Positions 17,929 through 28,364 of a stretch of DNA of 64,000 nucleotides are shown here, one piece after another. Positions within the stretch are counted from its first letter, which is position 1. Each line of letters begins with the position of its first letter. The stretch is from Achromobacter pulmonis (GTDB lineage: Bacteria; Pseudomonadota; Gammaproteobacteria; Burkholderiales; Burkholderiaceae_B): NCBI RefSeq assembly GCF_002885955.2, contig NZ_POQS01000005.1, forward strand, positions 134,555 to 198,554. Reading direction: 5' to 3'. A program made the position numbers and the translations under genes. The notes beneath the pieces are model-generated. The model was given only the letters and a program-made list of their open reading frames with translations. It was not told where the DNA came from and searched no databases.

Positions 17929-18894
17929 ATGGCATGTGTTGCAAGTAGCGTTCGTTGCGCCCTGCTGGGCGCGGCACTGATGGCGGCGGCGCTGCCGGGC
18001 CATGCGGCAGACGTGGCGGGCTCCAAGGACCACCCGCTGGTGGGGCGTTTCTCGGGCGCGCAGATCAACGCCTACAAACAGCTGGATTACGATGAAGCGC
18101 TGGCGCCCGACCAGGCCATCCCCAAGGAGTCCGAGGCCAAGGCCCTGGCGCTCGAAGGCAAGGTCACGCGCATCGGCTATCGCATCGACGGCGGCAAGTC
18201 GGCGCTCGAGGTCTACCGCAATTACCAGGACACCTTGCAGGCGGGCGGCTTCAAGACCGTCTTCGAGTGCAAGGGCGACGAGCAGTGCGGCGGGGATTTC
18301 CAGTCCTACGTCTTCAACAGCGGCAAAGTCAGCCCGCTCGGCCACGGCGACGCCGTCTTTGGCGGCAAGTACTACGCCATGCTTGCCAGGAAGCAGGCGC
18401 CGTCGGGCGACGTCTATGCGTTCCTGGACGTGATGCAGGACGAAGCCAACAAACGCACGCCGGTGTTCCTGCAGGTGGTCGAACTCAAGGCCATGCAGAC
18501 GGGCCAGGTCGAATTGCCCGACGCGACGGCCATGCAGAAAGCGCTGACCGAGTCCGGCAGGGTCGCCGTCTATGGCGTGTATTTCGATACCGACAAGGCC
18601 GAGGTCAAGGCCGATTCCAAGGCCGCGCTGGACGAAATGGGCAAGCTGCTGCAGGCCAATCCCGCGCTCAAGGTCTACATCGTCGGCCATACCGACAACC
18701 AGGGCAGCCTGGCGCGCAATATGGACCTGTCGCAAAAGCGCGCGGACGCCGTGGCCAAGGCATTGGCCGAGTCCTACCGCATTCCCGCCGGCCGGCTGTC
18801 GGCCAGGGGCGTGGCATCGCTCGCGCCCGTGGCGTCCAACGACGCCGAGGAAGGCCGCGCCAGGAACCGGCGCGTGGAGCTGGTGAAGCAATAG
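17929..18894 (+). CDS. OmpA-family outer-membrane/periplasmic protein
   Basis: This protein likely anchors to peptidoglycan through its C-terminal OmpA domain. Residues 1-26 form a signal peptide (LLGAALMAAALPGHAA). A 180-residue N-terminal domain of unknown fold follows, with repeated Lys/Asp-rich segments and two Cys (FECKGDEQCGG) that could form a disulfide. The last 110 residues hold the OmpA pattern: VYFDTDKAEVK, VGHTDNQG and the basic RARNRRVELV. It is 321 residues and closes with a strong terminator. It is 51 nt after the flavin-reductase gene. Confidence 0.9.
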   Translation: MACVASSVRCALLGAALMAAALPGHAADVAGSKDHPLVGRFSGAQINAYKQLDYDEALAPDQAIPKESEAKALALEGKVTRIGYRIDGGKSALEVYRNYQDTLQAGGFKTVFECKGDEQCGGDFQSYVFNSGKVSPLGHGDAVFGGKYYAMLARKQAPSGDVYAFLDVMQDEANKRTPVFLQVVELKAMQTGQVELPDATAMQKALTESGRVAVYGVYFDTDKAEVKADSKAALDEMGKLLQANPALKVYIVGHTDNQGSLARNMDLSQKRADAVAKALAESYRIPAGRLSARGVASLAPVASNDAEEGRARNRRVELVKQ

Positions 18895-18920
18895 GGAGAG
18901 GTGCCCGGGTCACCGACAGA

Positions 18921-18952
18921 AAAAAGGCCAATCCCGAGGGATTGGCCTTTTT
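18921..18952. terminator. Bidirectional rho-independent terminator (OmpA gene / tRNA-Ser)
   Basis: A 14-bp stem (18921-18934 with 18939-18952, loop CGAG) carries A residues at its left and T residues at its right base. It ends the OmpA gene on the plus strand and the tRNA-Ser(CGA) transcript on the minus strand. Confidence 0.9.
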
Positions 18953-18957
18953 GAATA

Positions 18958-19049
<92 letters not shown>

Positions 19050-19168
19050 TTTTCGCTATTGATGTTCCGATGACGGCGAAAGCCGGATCTTGCGATCCGC
19101 ACTATCCAGCTTCTGGCGAAAGATCCCTGGTCGGAAGAATCTTCGTCGTCGAACTAGCGAAGCCCGCA

Positions 19169-19198
19169 ATTCTACAGGATCTTTTTCGTTTGTGTAAA
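19169..19198 (-). promoter_or_regulatory. Promoter candidate for tRNA-Ser(CGA)
   Basis: On the minus strand TTTACA (19198-19193), an 18-nt spacer and TAGAAT (19174-19169). It predicts a start near 19162, about 110 nt upstream of the mature tRNA. Confidence 0.4.
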
Positions 19199-19314
19199 GG
19201 GGCCTGAAAAAAGCCCGCCACGGGGGTTTTAACTAACTACCGGTGCCGCCGTTCTTTGCCCAGAATCCCGGCAACGCCGGCGCGCCGCGCCGGTCTTTCC
19301 GCTCCCTTGCGCCC

Positions 19315-20523
19315 ATGGATCTGATCCTCATCCTCCTGCTTGCGGCCGTGCTGTGCGTGCCCATCACCCAGCAGCTGGGGCTGGGCGCCATTCCGGGTTA
19401 CCTGATCGCCGGCATCCTGGTGGGGCCGTCCTGCCTGAAGCTGGTGACCAACGTGGACACCATGATCGGGGTGTCGCAGTGGGGCGTGGTGATGATGCTG
19501 TTCATCATCGGGCTGGAACTGTCGCCCAGGCGGCTGTGGGCCATGCGCAACGAGGTGTTCGTCCTGGGCTCGCTGCAGATGCTGGTCTGCGGGCTGCTGC
19601 TGGGCGTGGTGTTCGGCGCGGCGCTGCGGCACCTGGCCGGGATGAGCTGGCAGGCGGCGGTGCTTTGCGGCCTGTCGCTGGCGCTGTCGTCCACGGCGGT
19701 GGCCCTGCGCCTGCTGGAGGAACGCGGCCTGACGCGGATGCCGCTGGGGCGGTCGGCGCTGGGGGTGCTGCTGTTCCAGGACATGGCGGCGATACCGATG
19801 CTGGTGGCGGCCGGCCTGATGGGATCGGACGGAAGCTCGGCGCCGTCGTTCAAGGAGGCGCTGATCGCCGTGGCCGTGGTCGCCGCGGCTCACCACTTGC
19901 GTCTGCTGGGCTGGGCCGCGCGCGCGCAGTTGAACGAGCTGTTCACCGCCGCGGCGCTGCTGATGGTGGTGGGCGCCGCCCAGCTGTTCGACTATGCCGG
20001 GCTGTCGGCCGGCCTGGGCGGGTTCCTGGCGGGGGTGCTGATGGCCGAGTCGCGCTACCGCGACGAACTGGAAAAGGCCATCGACCCGTTCAAGGGCTTG
20101 CTGCTGGGCCTGTTTTTCGTGGCCATCGGCATGTCGGTGAACCTGAAAGTGGTGCAGCATCATTGGCTGTTCATCGTCGTCGGGGTCACCGCGCTGCTGC
20201 TGGTCAAGGGCGCGGTGCTGTACGGCTTCGCGCGCTTTCTGGGGCTGCCGCGCTACCACCGGCTGCTGTTCGCCGTGGCGCTGGCGCAGGGCGGCGAATT
20301 CAGCTTCGCCATCTTCAACGAAGCCTGGGACAACCATCTGGTGGACCTGGAACAGCGCGACGTGCTTTCCGTGGTGGTCGCCATCTCCATGGGCGTGGTG
20401 CCGGTGCTGATCAAGCTGCTCGAGCGCATCCCGGAAAACCGCGGCGGCATGGCCGAGCTGCCGGCCGTCCAGCCGCCCGCCGACGAGGCCGGCACGCCGC
20501 GCGATCCGCCTTCCGCGGCTTGA
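19315..20523 (+). CDS. Cation:proton antiporter, CPA2/KefB type without a regulatory domain
   Basis: This is a polytopic inner-membrane Na+ or K+/H+ antiporter. It has about 12 helices, starting MDLILILLLAAVLCVP, with the CPA2 hallmarks LGAIPGYLIAGILVGP, GLELSPRRLW, SSTAVALRLLEERG and LFFVAIGMSVNL. At 402 residues it lacks the C-terminal RCK (TrkA_N) domain of KefB/KefC, so nucleotide gating is not expected. ATG at 19315 is chosen as the start of helix 1; no clear ribosome site is visible, and the open frame extends to GTG 19243. Confidence 0.87.
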   Translation: MDLILILLLAAVLCVPITQQLGLGAIPGYLIAGILVGPSCLKLVTNVDTMIGVSQWGVVMMLFIIGLELSPRRLWAMRNEVFVLGSLQMLVCGLLLGVVFGAALRHLAGMSWQAAVLCGLSLALSSTAVALRLLEERGLTRMPLGRSALGVLLFQDMAAIPMLVAAGLMGSDGSSAPSFKEALIAVAVVAAAHHLRLLGWAARAQLNELFTAAALLMVVGAAQLFDYAGLSAGLGGFLAGVLMAESRYRDELEKAIDPFKGLLLGLFFVAIGMSVNLKVVQHHWLFIVVGVTALLLVKGAVLYGFARFLGLPRYHRLLFAVALAQGGEFSFAIFNEAWDNHLVDLEQRDVLSVVVAISMGVVPVLIKLLERIPENRGGMAELPAVQPPADEAGTPRDPPSAA

Positions 20524-20626
20524 CCCTGACGGTCTTGCGGGCATGGCATGATGGCCGACATGCGGGGCAGCTACACTTGACGCCTGCTTCGCTTTCCGCC
20601 CCATGCGAGATCACAGGAGAACGTCC

Positions 20627-21409
20627 ATGTTCAAAGGAAAAATCGCCCTCGTCACCGGTTCCACCAGCGGTATCGGCCTGGGCATCGCCACGGCCTTCGC
20701 CGCGCAAGGCGCCGATATCGTCCTGAATGGTTTCGGCGACGCGGCCGAGATCGAAAAAGTCCGCGCCGGCCTGGCCGAAAAACATGGCGTGAAGGTGATC
20801 TACGACGGGGCCGACCTGTCCAGGGGCGAGGCCGTGCGCGGCCTGATCGAGAACGCCGTGCGCCAGCTGGGCCGCATCGACATCCTGGTCAACAACGCCG
20901 GCATCCAGCACACCGCGCCGATCGAGGAATTCCCGGTCGAGAAATGGGACGCCATCCTGGCGCTGAACCTGTCGGCCGTGTTCCACGGCACCGCCGCCGC
21001 GCTGCCGCACATGAAGAAGCAGGGCTTCGGCCGCATCATCAACATCGCTTCGGCGCACGGCCTGGTGGCCTCGGCCTACAAGTCGGCCTACGTGGCCGCC
21101 AAGCATGGCGTGGTGGGCTTCACCAAGGTCACGGCGCTGGAGACGGCCGGCCAGGGCATTACCGCCAACGCCATCTGCCCGGGCTGGGTCCGCACCCCGC
21201 TGGTGGAAAAGCAGATCACCGCACTGGCCGAAAAGAACGGCATCGACCAGGAAGCCGCCGCGCGCGAACTGCTGGGCGAAAAGCAGCCGTCGCTGCAATT
21301 CGTGACGCCGGAACAACTGGGCGGCACCGCCGTGTTCCTGGCCTCCGACGCCGCGGCCCAAATCACTGGAACGTCCGTCTCGGTCGATGGCGGCTGGACG
21401 GCGCGCTGA
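20627..21409 (+). CDS. bdhA: 3-hydroxybutyrate dehydrogenase (SDR)
   Basis: NAD-dependent oxidation of D-3-hydroxybutyrate to acetoacetate, a step in polyhydroxybutyrate use. The SDR features are TGSTSGIGLG (residues 10-19), NNAGIQH, the catalytic Ser (NIASAHG) and YxxxK (AYVAAK, Tyr near 154). The KSAYVAAKHGVVG and WVRTPLVEKQI stretches match BdhA. Length 260 is standard. AGGAG lies upstream of ATG 20627. It is followed by yaaA after 16 nt. Confidence 0.93.
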   Translation: MFKGKIALVTGSTSGIGLGIATAFAAQGADIVLNGFGDAAEIEKVRAGLAEKHGVKVIYDGADLSRGEAVRGLIENAVRQLGRIDILVNNAGIQHTAPIEEFPVEKWDAILALNLSAVFHGTAAALPHMKKQGFGRIINIASAHGLVASAYKSAYVAAKHGVVGFTKVTALETAGQGITANAICPGWVRTPLVEKQITALAEKNGIDQEAAARELLGEKQPSLQFVTPEQLGGTAVFLASDAAAQITGTSVSVDGGWTAR

Positions 21410-21425
21410 ACAAAGGAAACCCGCA

Positions 21426-22196
21426 ATGCTGTTTTTGCTTTCCCCCGCCAAGAAGCTGGACTACGACTCGCCGCTGCACATCGAGACGCATACCCAGCCG
21501 CTGTTCGTGGACCAGGCCGCCGGCCTGATCAAGGTGCTGAAGACCAAGTCGGCCGAGGACATTGCCGAGCTCATGAGCCTGAGTCCGGCGCTGTCGGAGC
21601 TGAACGTGCAGCGCTACGCCCACTGGAAGCGCAGCTTCACCCAGGCCAATTCGCGCCAGGCGGTGCTGGCCTTCAACGGCGACGTGTACGAAGGGCTGGA
21701 AGCCTCGACCCTCTCGGCCAAGCAGCTGGACTGGGCGCAGGAGCACGTCGCCATCCTGAGCGGCCTGTATGGCGTGCTGCGTCCGCTGGACCTGATGCAG
21801 CCGTACCGGCTGGAAATGGGCACGCGCCTGCAGACGCCCAAGGGCAAGAACCTGTACGAATACTGGGGCAGCGCCATCGCCGACTACCTCAACGAACGCC
21901 AGGCCGGCCAGAAGGCGCCGGTGGTGGTCAACCTGGCGTCCGAGGAATACTTCAAGTCGGTCGACCTGAAGACCCTGAAGGCGCGCGTGGTGCAGTGCGT
22001 GTTCCAGGACTGGAAAAACGGCGCCTGGAAGGTCATCAGCTTCCATGCCAAGCGCGCGCGCGGCCTGATGGCGCGCTACGCCATCCTGCACAAGGTCTCC
22101 AAGCCGGAAGGCCTGCAGGGCTTCGACCTGGAAGGCTATGCGTATGACGCCTCCGCGTCGTCGGCGGACAAGCTGGTGTTCCGGCGCAAGGCGTAA
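21426..22196 (+). CDS. yaaA: Peroxide stress protein YaaA (UPF0246/DUF328)
   Basis: YaaA lowers intracellular iron and limits oxidative damage in Escherichia coli; the same role is inferred here. The 256-residue protein begins LFLLSPAKKLDYD, the family's conserved entry, and ends with FKVISFHAKRARG-like and GYAYD-type blocks (seen as KVISFHAKRARGLM and FDLEGYAYD). AAGGAAA precedes ATG 21426. It appears to be co-transcribed with bdhA. Confidence 0.95.
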   Translation: MLFLLSPAKKLDYDSPLHIETHTQPLFVDQAAGLIKVLKTKSAEDIAELMSLSPALSELNVQRYAHWKRSFTQANSRQAVLAFNGDVYEGLEASTLSAKQLDWAQEHVAILSGLYGVLRPLDLMQPYRLEMGTRLQTPKGKNLYEYWGSAIADYLNERQAGQKAPVVVNLASEEYFKSVDLKTLKARVVQCVFQDWKNGAWKVISFHAKRARGLMARYAILHKVSKPEGLQGFDLEGYAYDASASSADKLVFRRKA

Positions 22197-22211
22197 TACG
22201 GGGGGCGGCGC

Positions 22212-24434
22212 TCAGGCCGCCACCGCCATCTGCGGCGCGTGGGCGGGATCTTCCAGCGCCTGCAGTTCCTGGCGGATCATGTGGGCGGCCTTCAGTATCT
22301 GCTTGATGGGATAGACCAGCGCGGCCTGTTCGCCTTCGGTGTCGAACTGGGTGGGCAGGTCGGCGGGCGGCTGAGCGCGGCTCTGGTCCAGCAGCCCGGC
22401 TACGCCGTTCAAGGCCCGCTGCACGGCCTCGGGCGTGGCGGGCAGGGCGGCCAGGATGGGAATGGCCGCCGTGATCTGCGAGGCCAGCACGTGGTTCTGG
22501 ATCAGCAGGTTGTTCAGCTCCGGCACGTTCACCTGGTGCGACTTGGGCTCGCTCATCATCCGGTAGAAGGCTTCGGCGAAATTGCTGAACGCGATGTGCA
22601 CGTTCTTGCGTCCCAGCCGCCACGCCAGGTCGGCGTCGGTCACGGCGGGCGTGTCGCCGGCGGCCGCGCCCACGGGGGCGCCGTGGGCCTGCATCGCCTC
22701 GACGTAGCGCAGGCCCGCCAGCAGGTATTCGCGGTTGGCGCGCGTGGCCGCCGCGGCCAGCGGGCGCAGGTAGCGTGCTTCCCACCAGGGCAGGATATAG
22801 CTGCAGACCAGCGCCAGCGCGCAGCCCAGCAGCGTGTCCAGCGCGCGTTCGCCGATCACCGCCATGGACACCGTGCCCGGCGAGACGAAGTGGAACACCA
22901 GCACCACGAACAGCGTATTGAAGATGGCGCTGGCCATGTAGTTGAGCTGCACCAGGCTGTTGCCCATGATGCATGCGCCCAGCAGCACGGCGAACAGGAT
23001 TTCGGGCTGGTCGGTCAGGTGGAACAGCAGCAGGGCGCCCAGGCAGCCTATCAGCGTGCCCATCAGCCGCCAGCCGTTGCGCTGGCGCGTGAGCGCGAAG
23101 CCCGGCTTCATGATGATGACGATGGTCAGCATGATCCAGTAGCTGTGCGACGAGAACGCCGGCGACAGCCAGCGGCTGGCCAGCGTCATGGCGATCGCGG
23201 CCGCCGCCGTGACCCGCAGCGCGTAGCGGAAGTGCGGCGAGTCCAGCCGCAGGTTGCTGGTCAGCAGCCCCAGGCGGAATTCCTGGCGCGAAATGAAGCG
23301 CGTGAGCGACTTGTTGATGCGCAGCACGTCGGTGGGCTTGGCGTCCGGCGAGGCGGCGGTGTGGTCGGCGAGCCGGTCGACGATGCGCGCCGAATTGCGC
23401 AGGCGGCGCAGCACCTGGATGATGAGCGCCAGCATCTCGGGCTCGCGCTCGCCCAGGCCCTGCTGCTTGAGCTGTTCGATCTCGTACTCGATGGCGCGCA
23501 ACTCGGCCTTGGCGCTGCTGCGGTACTGCACCTTGCGTCCGCGCGACACGTCCAGCGCGATGCGGTTGAGCTCCAGCGACATCTTCACCAGCGCGTCGCG
23601 CATGAACATCAGGCAGTCGTTGCCGGCCAGCGCGCGGCGCAGCGCCGCGTAGTCGGTGTGCGTGGCCACCAGCGTGTCCAGGAGCAGCAGCATGTCGACG
23701 AACATGTTCCAGATCATCACGCGCTGGCGGTCGCCCAGGCCCTTGCCGCGGGGCAGGGCGCGCAGCACCATGTCGCGCGCGGCCTGGTGCTTGTCGGTCA
23801 TGACGGACTGGCGCTGGATCAGGTCGCGGTAGGCCTCGTCCAGGTCCGACGTGGTGTCGTAGAAGGCGGCGCGGGCGGCGACGTAGTCGGCGGTGGCGAA
23901 CAGCGCCACCGACATGGCCTGCTGCTCTTCGCGCAGCCAGAACAGGCGCGAAAAGCCCAGGCTGAACACCAGGTAGAACAGCGCGCCGCCCAGCGTGGCC
24001 GTGGCGTGCGCCAGCACCTCGTGCGGCTGCAGCGGCGTATGCATGGTCAGCGTCATCAGCAGCAGGCCGGCGAAGCCGATCAGCCCGCCGCGCTTGCCGA
24101 ACACGCTGAACATGGAATAGACGAAGCACTGCGCGATGACCGCCAGCCAGATCAGCACCGGATAGCTGGACGCCAGCCCCGTGATGACCACGGTCAGGGT
24201 GCCCAGCGCCGCGCCGCCCAGCATTTCGTTGGTGCGGTGGCGCTGCGGGCCGCCGGGCTGGTCGATGATGGCCAGGCACTGCGCGCCGAAGGTCGCCACC
24301 AGGCCCGTCGTGTAATTGCCGAACAGGCCGCCCACCACCAGCACGGGCAACAGCATCCCCACCCCCTGGCGCACCCCGCCGAAGAAGTAGTGGCTGTAGA
24401 GGAAGCGGCGGATGCTGGCGATGCGCAAATCCAT
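22212..24434 (-). CDS. FUSC-family inner-membrane protein (YccS/YhfK type)
   Basis: FUSC-family proteins are putative efflux subunits. This one has 740 residues: six N-terminal helices, a helical cytoplasmic domain (about 140-400, LERRIAL-like heptads), and a second set of helices near 400-520 before a C-terminal helical tail. It carries the FUSC signature around RYALRVTAAAAIAMTLA and WILLTIVIIMKPGFALTRQR-like WIMLTIVIIMKPGF. Start at 24434 gives MDLRIASIRRF. It is convergent with yaaA and divergent from the ilv leader. Substrate is unknown. Confidence 0.88.
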   Translation of the reverse strand: MDLRIASIRRFLYSHYFFGGVRQGVGMLLPVLVVGGLFGNYTTGLVATFGAQCLAIIDQPGGPQRHRTNEMLGGAALGTLTVVITGLASSYPVLIWLAVIAQCFVYSMFSVFGKRGGLIGFAGLLLMTLTMHTPLQPHEVLAHATATLGGALFYLVFSLGFSRLFWLREEQQAMSVALFATADYVAARAAFYDTTSDLDEAYRDLIQRQSVMTDKHQAARDMVLRALPRGKGLGDRQRVMIWNMFVDMLLLLDTLVATHTDYAALRRALAGNDCLMFMRDALVKMSLELNRIALDVSRGRKVQYRSSAKAELRAIEYEIEQLKQQGLGEREPEMLALIIQVLRRLRNSARIVDRLADHTAASPDAKPTDVLRINKSLTRFISRQEFRLGLLTSNLRLDSPHFRYALRVTAAAAIAMTLASRWLSPAFSSHSYWIMLTIVIIMKPGFALTRQRNGWRLMGTLIGCLGALLLFHLTDQPEILFAVLLGACIMGNSLVQLNYMASAIFNTLFVVLVFHFVSPGTVSMAVIGERALDTLLGCALALVCSYILPWWEARYLRPLAAAATRANREYLLAGLRYVEAMQAHGAPVGAAAGDTPAVTDADLAWRLGRKNVHIAFSNFAEAFYRMMSEPKSHQVNVPELNNLLIQNHVLASQITAAIPILAALPATPEAVQRALNGVAGLLDQSRAQPPADLPTQFDTEGEQAALVYPIKQILKAAHMIRQELQALEDPAHAPQMAVAA

Positions 24435-24891
24435 GGGCGGGCTCGATTCTGGGCGACGGGATAAGTATAGAGAGACTGTGGATTTTTTCGGGGTCGGATG
24501 GTTACCGAAACTTCCACGCAACGCCGATTTGCCACCTTTGACGCAACGCGGTAAATTCCCCCACTTGCGCCGGCCCGCTATCCGAAGCCGGTGCGTTGAG
24601 GCGGATGGCCAGGGTCACCTCCCAGCCCTCCCGCAGCAGTTACACCTGCCGTTGGCCGCGCCACAAGCGTGTGTTGCCAAGGCTTCCATTTCGACCTCCA
24701 GCGTCCCCCAGGGGCGTTTGCACTGCGTTCTGTCGAGCGTGTGCCGGGTCGGCAGGGTGTCCGGGTGGCGTGGCTCCGTGAGCCGCTAAGCGCCGGATCA
24801 TGTTGCCGCAGCCGGTATGGGTTCAGTTGCCGTCGTATCCGGGCGGGCAGCAGACAGGGTTTGCAGGGCCGGTTTTGAAAGGAATGACAAC
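24435..24891. promoter_or_regulatory. Long untranslated leader between FUSC gene and ilvI
   Basis: This 457-nt stretch contains no supported gene. A TATACT at 24469-24464 on the minus strand may be the -10 of the FUSC gene. On the plus strand the ilv leader contains a small hairpin (GGCTC-CGT-GAGCC near 24770) and a short frame beginning at 24800, but no run of Ile, Val or Leu codons and no T-tract terminator. Classical branched-chain attenuation is therefore not supported. Confidence 0.5.
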
Positions 24892-26607
24892 ATGGAACTG
24901 AATGGCGCCGATATCGTCGTGCGCTGCCTGGCCGAAGAAGGCGTGGAACACGTTTTCGGCTACCCCGGCGGCGCGGTGCTCTACATCTACGACGCGATTT
25001 TCAAGCAAGACAAATTCCAGCATATCCTGGTGCGCCACGAGCAGGCTGCCGTGCACGCCGCCGATGCCTATTCGCGCTCGTCGCAAAAGGTCGGCGTCTG
25101 CATCGTGACCAGCGGCCCCGGCGTGACCAATGCCGTCACCGGCATCGCCACCGCCTACATGGACTCCATCCCGATGGTCATCATCAGCGGGCAGGTGCCC
25201 ACTGCGGCCATCGGCGAAGACGCCTTCCAGGAATGCGACACCGTCGGCATCACGCGCCCCTGCGTCAAGCACAACTTCCTGGTGCGCGACGTCAAGGACC
25301 TGGCCGAGACCATGCGCCGCGCGTTCTACATCGCGCGCACCGGCCGTCCCGGCCCGGTGCTGGTGGACATCCCCAAGGACATCACCGTCGCGCAGTGCAA
25401 GTACGCGCCGCCCAAGGGCGAAATCTCGATGCGCTCCTACGCGCCCGTCAACAAGGGCCACCAGGGGCAGATCAAGAAAGCCGTGCAGATGCTGCTGTCG
25501 GCCGAGCGCCCGATGATCTACACGGGCGGCGGCGTGATCCTGTCGGACGCCGCTCCCGAACTGAACAAGCTCGTCACGCAGCTGGGCGCGCCGTGCACCA
25601 GCACTCTGATGGGGCTGGGCGGCTATCCCGCCAGCAGCGGCCAGTTCGTGGGCATGCCCGGCATGCACGGCACCTACGAAGCCAATATGGCGATGCAGCA
25701 CTGCGACGTGCTGCTGGCCATCGGCGCGCGCTTCGACGACCGCGTGATCGGCAATCCCAAGCACTTCGCGCAGAACGCCCGCAAGATCATCCACATCGAC
25801 ATCGACCCCTCGTCGATCTCCAAGCGCGTGCGCGTGGACGTGCCGATCGTGGGCAACGTGAAGGACGTGCTGGCCGATCTCAGCACCCAGTACGACATTG
25901 CCGCGGCCGAACACAAGCCCGCCTCCATCGCCAAGTGGTGGGAGCAGGTCGAGGCCTGGCGCGGCAAGGAATGCCTGAAGTACGCCAACTCGGACGAGGT
26001 CATCAAGCCGCAGTTCGTGGTGGAAAAGCTCTGGGAAGTGACCGGCGGCGACGCCTTCGTCACCTCCGACGTGGGCCAGCACCAGATGTGGGCGGCCCAG
26101 TACTACAAGTTCGACAAGCCGCGCCGCTGGATCAATTCCGGCGGCCTGGGCACCATGGGCGTGGGCCTGCCCTACGCCATGGGCGTGCAGATGGCCAATC
26201 CGGGCAGCGACGTGGCCGTGATCACCGGCGAGGCGTCCATCCAGATGAACATCCAGGAGCTGTCGACCTGCCACCAGTACCGCCTGACGCCGAAGATCGT
26301 CTGCCTGAACAACCGCTTCCTGGGCATGGTCCGGCAGTGGCAGCAGATCGACTACGGTTCGCGCTATTCCGAGTCCTACATGGATTCGCTGCCCGATTTC
26401 GTCAAGGTGGCCGAGGCCTATGGCCACGTGGGCCTGCGCATCGAGCGCCCGGCCGACGTCGAGCCGGCGCTGCGCGAAGCGTTCAAGAAGCACAAGGACC
26501 GCCTGGTCTTCCTGGACTTCATCACCGACCGCACCGAAAACGTGTGGCCGATGGTCAAGGCCGGCCGCGGGCTGACCGAAATGCTGCTCGGCTCTGAAGA
26601 CCTGTAA
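24892..26607 (+). CDS. ilvI: Acetolactate synthase large subunit
   Basis: This catalyses the first common step of valine, leucine and isoleucine synthesis (pyruvate to acetolactate) using ThDP, Mg and FAD. The catalytic Glu is at residue 50 (VRHEQAAVHAAD). The ThDP-Mg motif reads TGEASIQMNIQEL, with Glu where many homologues have Asp. FDDRVIGNP is the FAD-contacting region. Length 571 is standard. GAAAGGAA precedes ATG 24892. It is the first gene of ilvI-ilvH-ilvC. Confidence 0.97.
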   Translation: MELNGADIVVRCLAEEGVEHVFGYPGGAVLYIYDAIFKQDKFQHILVRHEQAAVHAADAYSRSSQKVGVCIVTSGPGVTNAVTGIATAYMDSIPMVIISGQVPTAAIGEDAFQECDTVGITRPCVKHNFLVRDVKDLAETMRRAFYIARTGRPGPVLVDIPKDITVAQCKYAPPKGEISMRSYAPVNKGHQGQIKKAVQMLLSAERPMIYTGGGVILSDAAPELNKLVTQLGAPCTSTLMGLGGYPASSGQFVGMPGMHGTYEANMAMQHCDVLLAIGARFDDRVIGNPKHFAQNARKIIHIDIDPSSISKRVRVDVPIVGNVKDVLADLSTQYDIAAAEHKPASIAKWWEQVEAWRGKECLKYANSDEVIKPQFVVEKLWEVTGGDAFVTSDVGQHQMWAAQYYKFDKPRRWINSGGLGTMGVGLPYAMGVQMANPGSDVAVITGEASIQMNIQELSTCHQYRLTPKIVCLNNRFLGMVRQWQQIDYGSRYSESYMDSLPDFVKVAEAYGHVGLRIERPADVEPALREAFKKHKDRLVFLDFITDRTENVWPMVKAGRGLTEMLLGSEDL

Positions 26608-26618
26608 GGAGGCCACCC

Positions 26619-27110
26619 ATGAAGCATGTGATTTCCGTCCTCCTCGAAAACGAACCCGGCGCGCTGTCGCGCGTGGTGGGCCTGTTTTCCGCGCGGGGCT
26701 ACAACATCGAGACCCTGACCGTGGCGCCCACCGAGGACGCCACCCTGTCGCGCATGACCATCGTGACCACCGGGTCCGACGAGATCATCGAGCAGATCAC
26801 CAAGCACCTGAACCGCCTGGTGGACGTGGTCAAGGTCGTCGACCTGACCGAGGGCGCGCACATCGAACGCGAGCTGATGCTGGTGAAAGTGCGGGCCGTC
26901 GGCAAGGAGCGCGAGGAAATGAAGCGCATGGCGGACATCTTCCGCGGCCGCATCATCGACGTGACCGACAAGTCCTACACCATCGAACTGACGGGGGTGC
27001 AGGAAAAAGTACAGGCCTTCCTGGAGGCCCTGGACCGCAGTGCCATCCTGGAAACCGTGCGCACCGGCGTGTCCGGCATCGGACGCGGCGAACGGATTCT
27101 GAAGCTTTGA
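26619..27110 (+). CDS. ilvH: Acetolactate synthase small (regulatory) subunit
   Basis: This subunit activates the large subunit and confers valine feedback inhibition. The N-terminal ACT domain is at residues 4-75 (KHVISVLLENEPGALSRVVG, FSARGYNIETLTVAPT), followed by the C-terminal ALS_ss domain with VDVTDKSYTIELTG-like IDVTDKSYTIELTG. It has 163 residues. AAGGAGG lies before ATG 26619, 11 nt after the ilvI stop. Confidence 0.97.
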   Translation: MKHVISVLLENEPGALSRVVGLFSARGYNIETLTVAPTEDATLSRMTIVTTGSDEIIEQITKHLNRLVDVVKVVDLTEGAHIERELMLVKVRAVGKEREEMKRMADIFRGRIIDVTDKSYTIELTGVQEKVQAFLEALDRSAILETVRTGVSGIGRGERILKL

Positions 27111-27130
27111 CCGCCGCACCCTACATCTGA

Positions 27131-28186
<1,056 letters not shown>

Positions 28187-28233
28187 TCCCTTTGCGGCGC
28201 GGGGCCCGTTCCCCGCGCAATCAGGGTCAAAAC

Positions 28234-28263
28234 GGCATGCCCGCAGGGGCATGCCTTTTTTTT
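28234..28263 (+). terminator. Rho-independent terminator of the ilv operon
   Basis: GGCATGCCC (28234-28242) pairs with GGGCATGCC (28247-28255), loop GCAG, followed by eight T. Confidence 0.92.
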
Positions 28264-28364
28264 CGGGTATTCGACTGGCTAATGCCGGGCACGCCGCTTG
28301 CGGCGGCCCGCAAGCGGGGCCAGATGGGTTAACCTTTGAAAGTCCGTTGTAAGTTATTGAGACC

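Noticed and set aside
19201-19230. Terminator-like GC stem with A-run near 19205-19230
   Set aside because: The stem is only 4 bp and no gene ends there on either strand.
24800-24890. Leader peptide for ilv attenuation
   Set aside because: The short frame starting at 24800 has few Ile/Val/Leu codons and no alternative stem or T tract.
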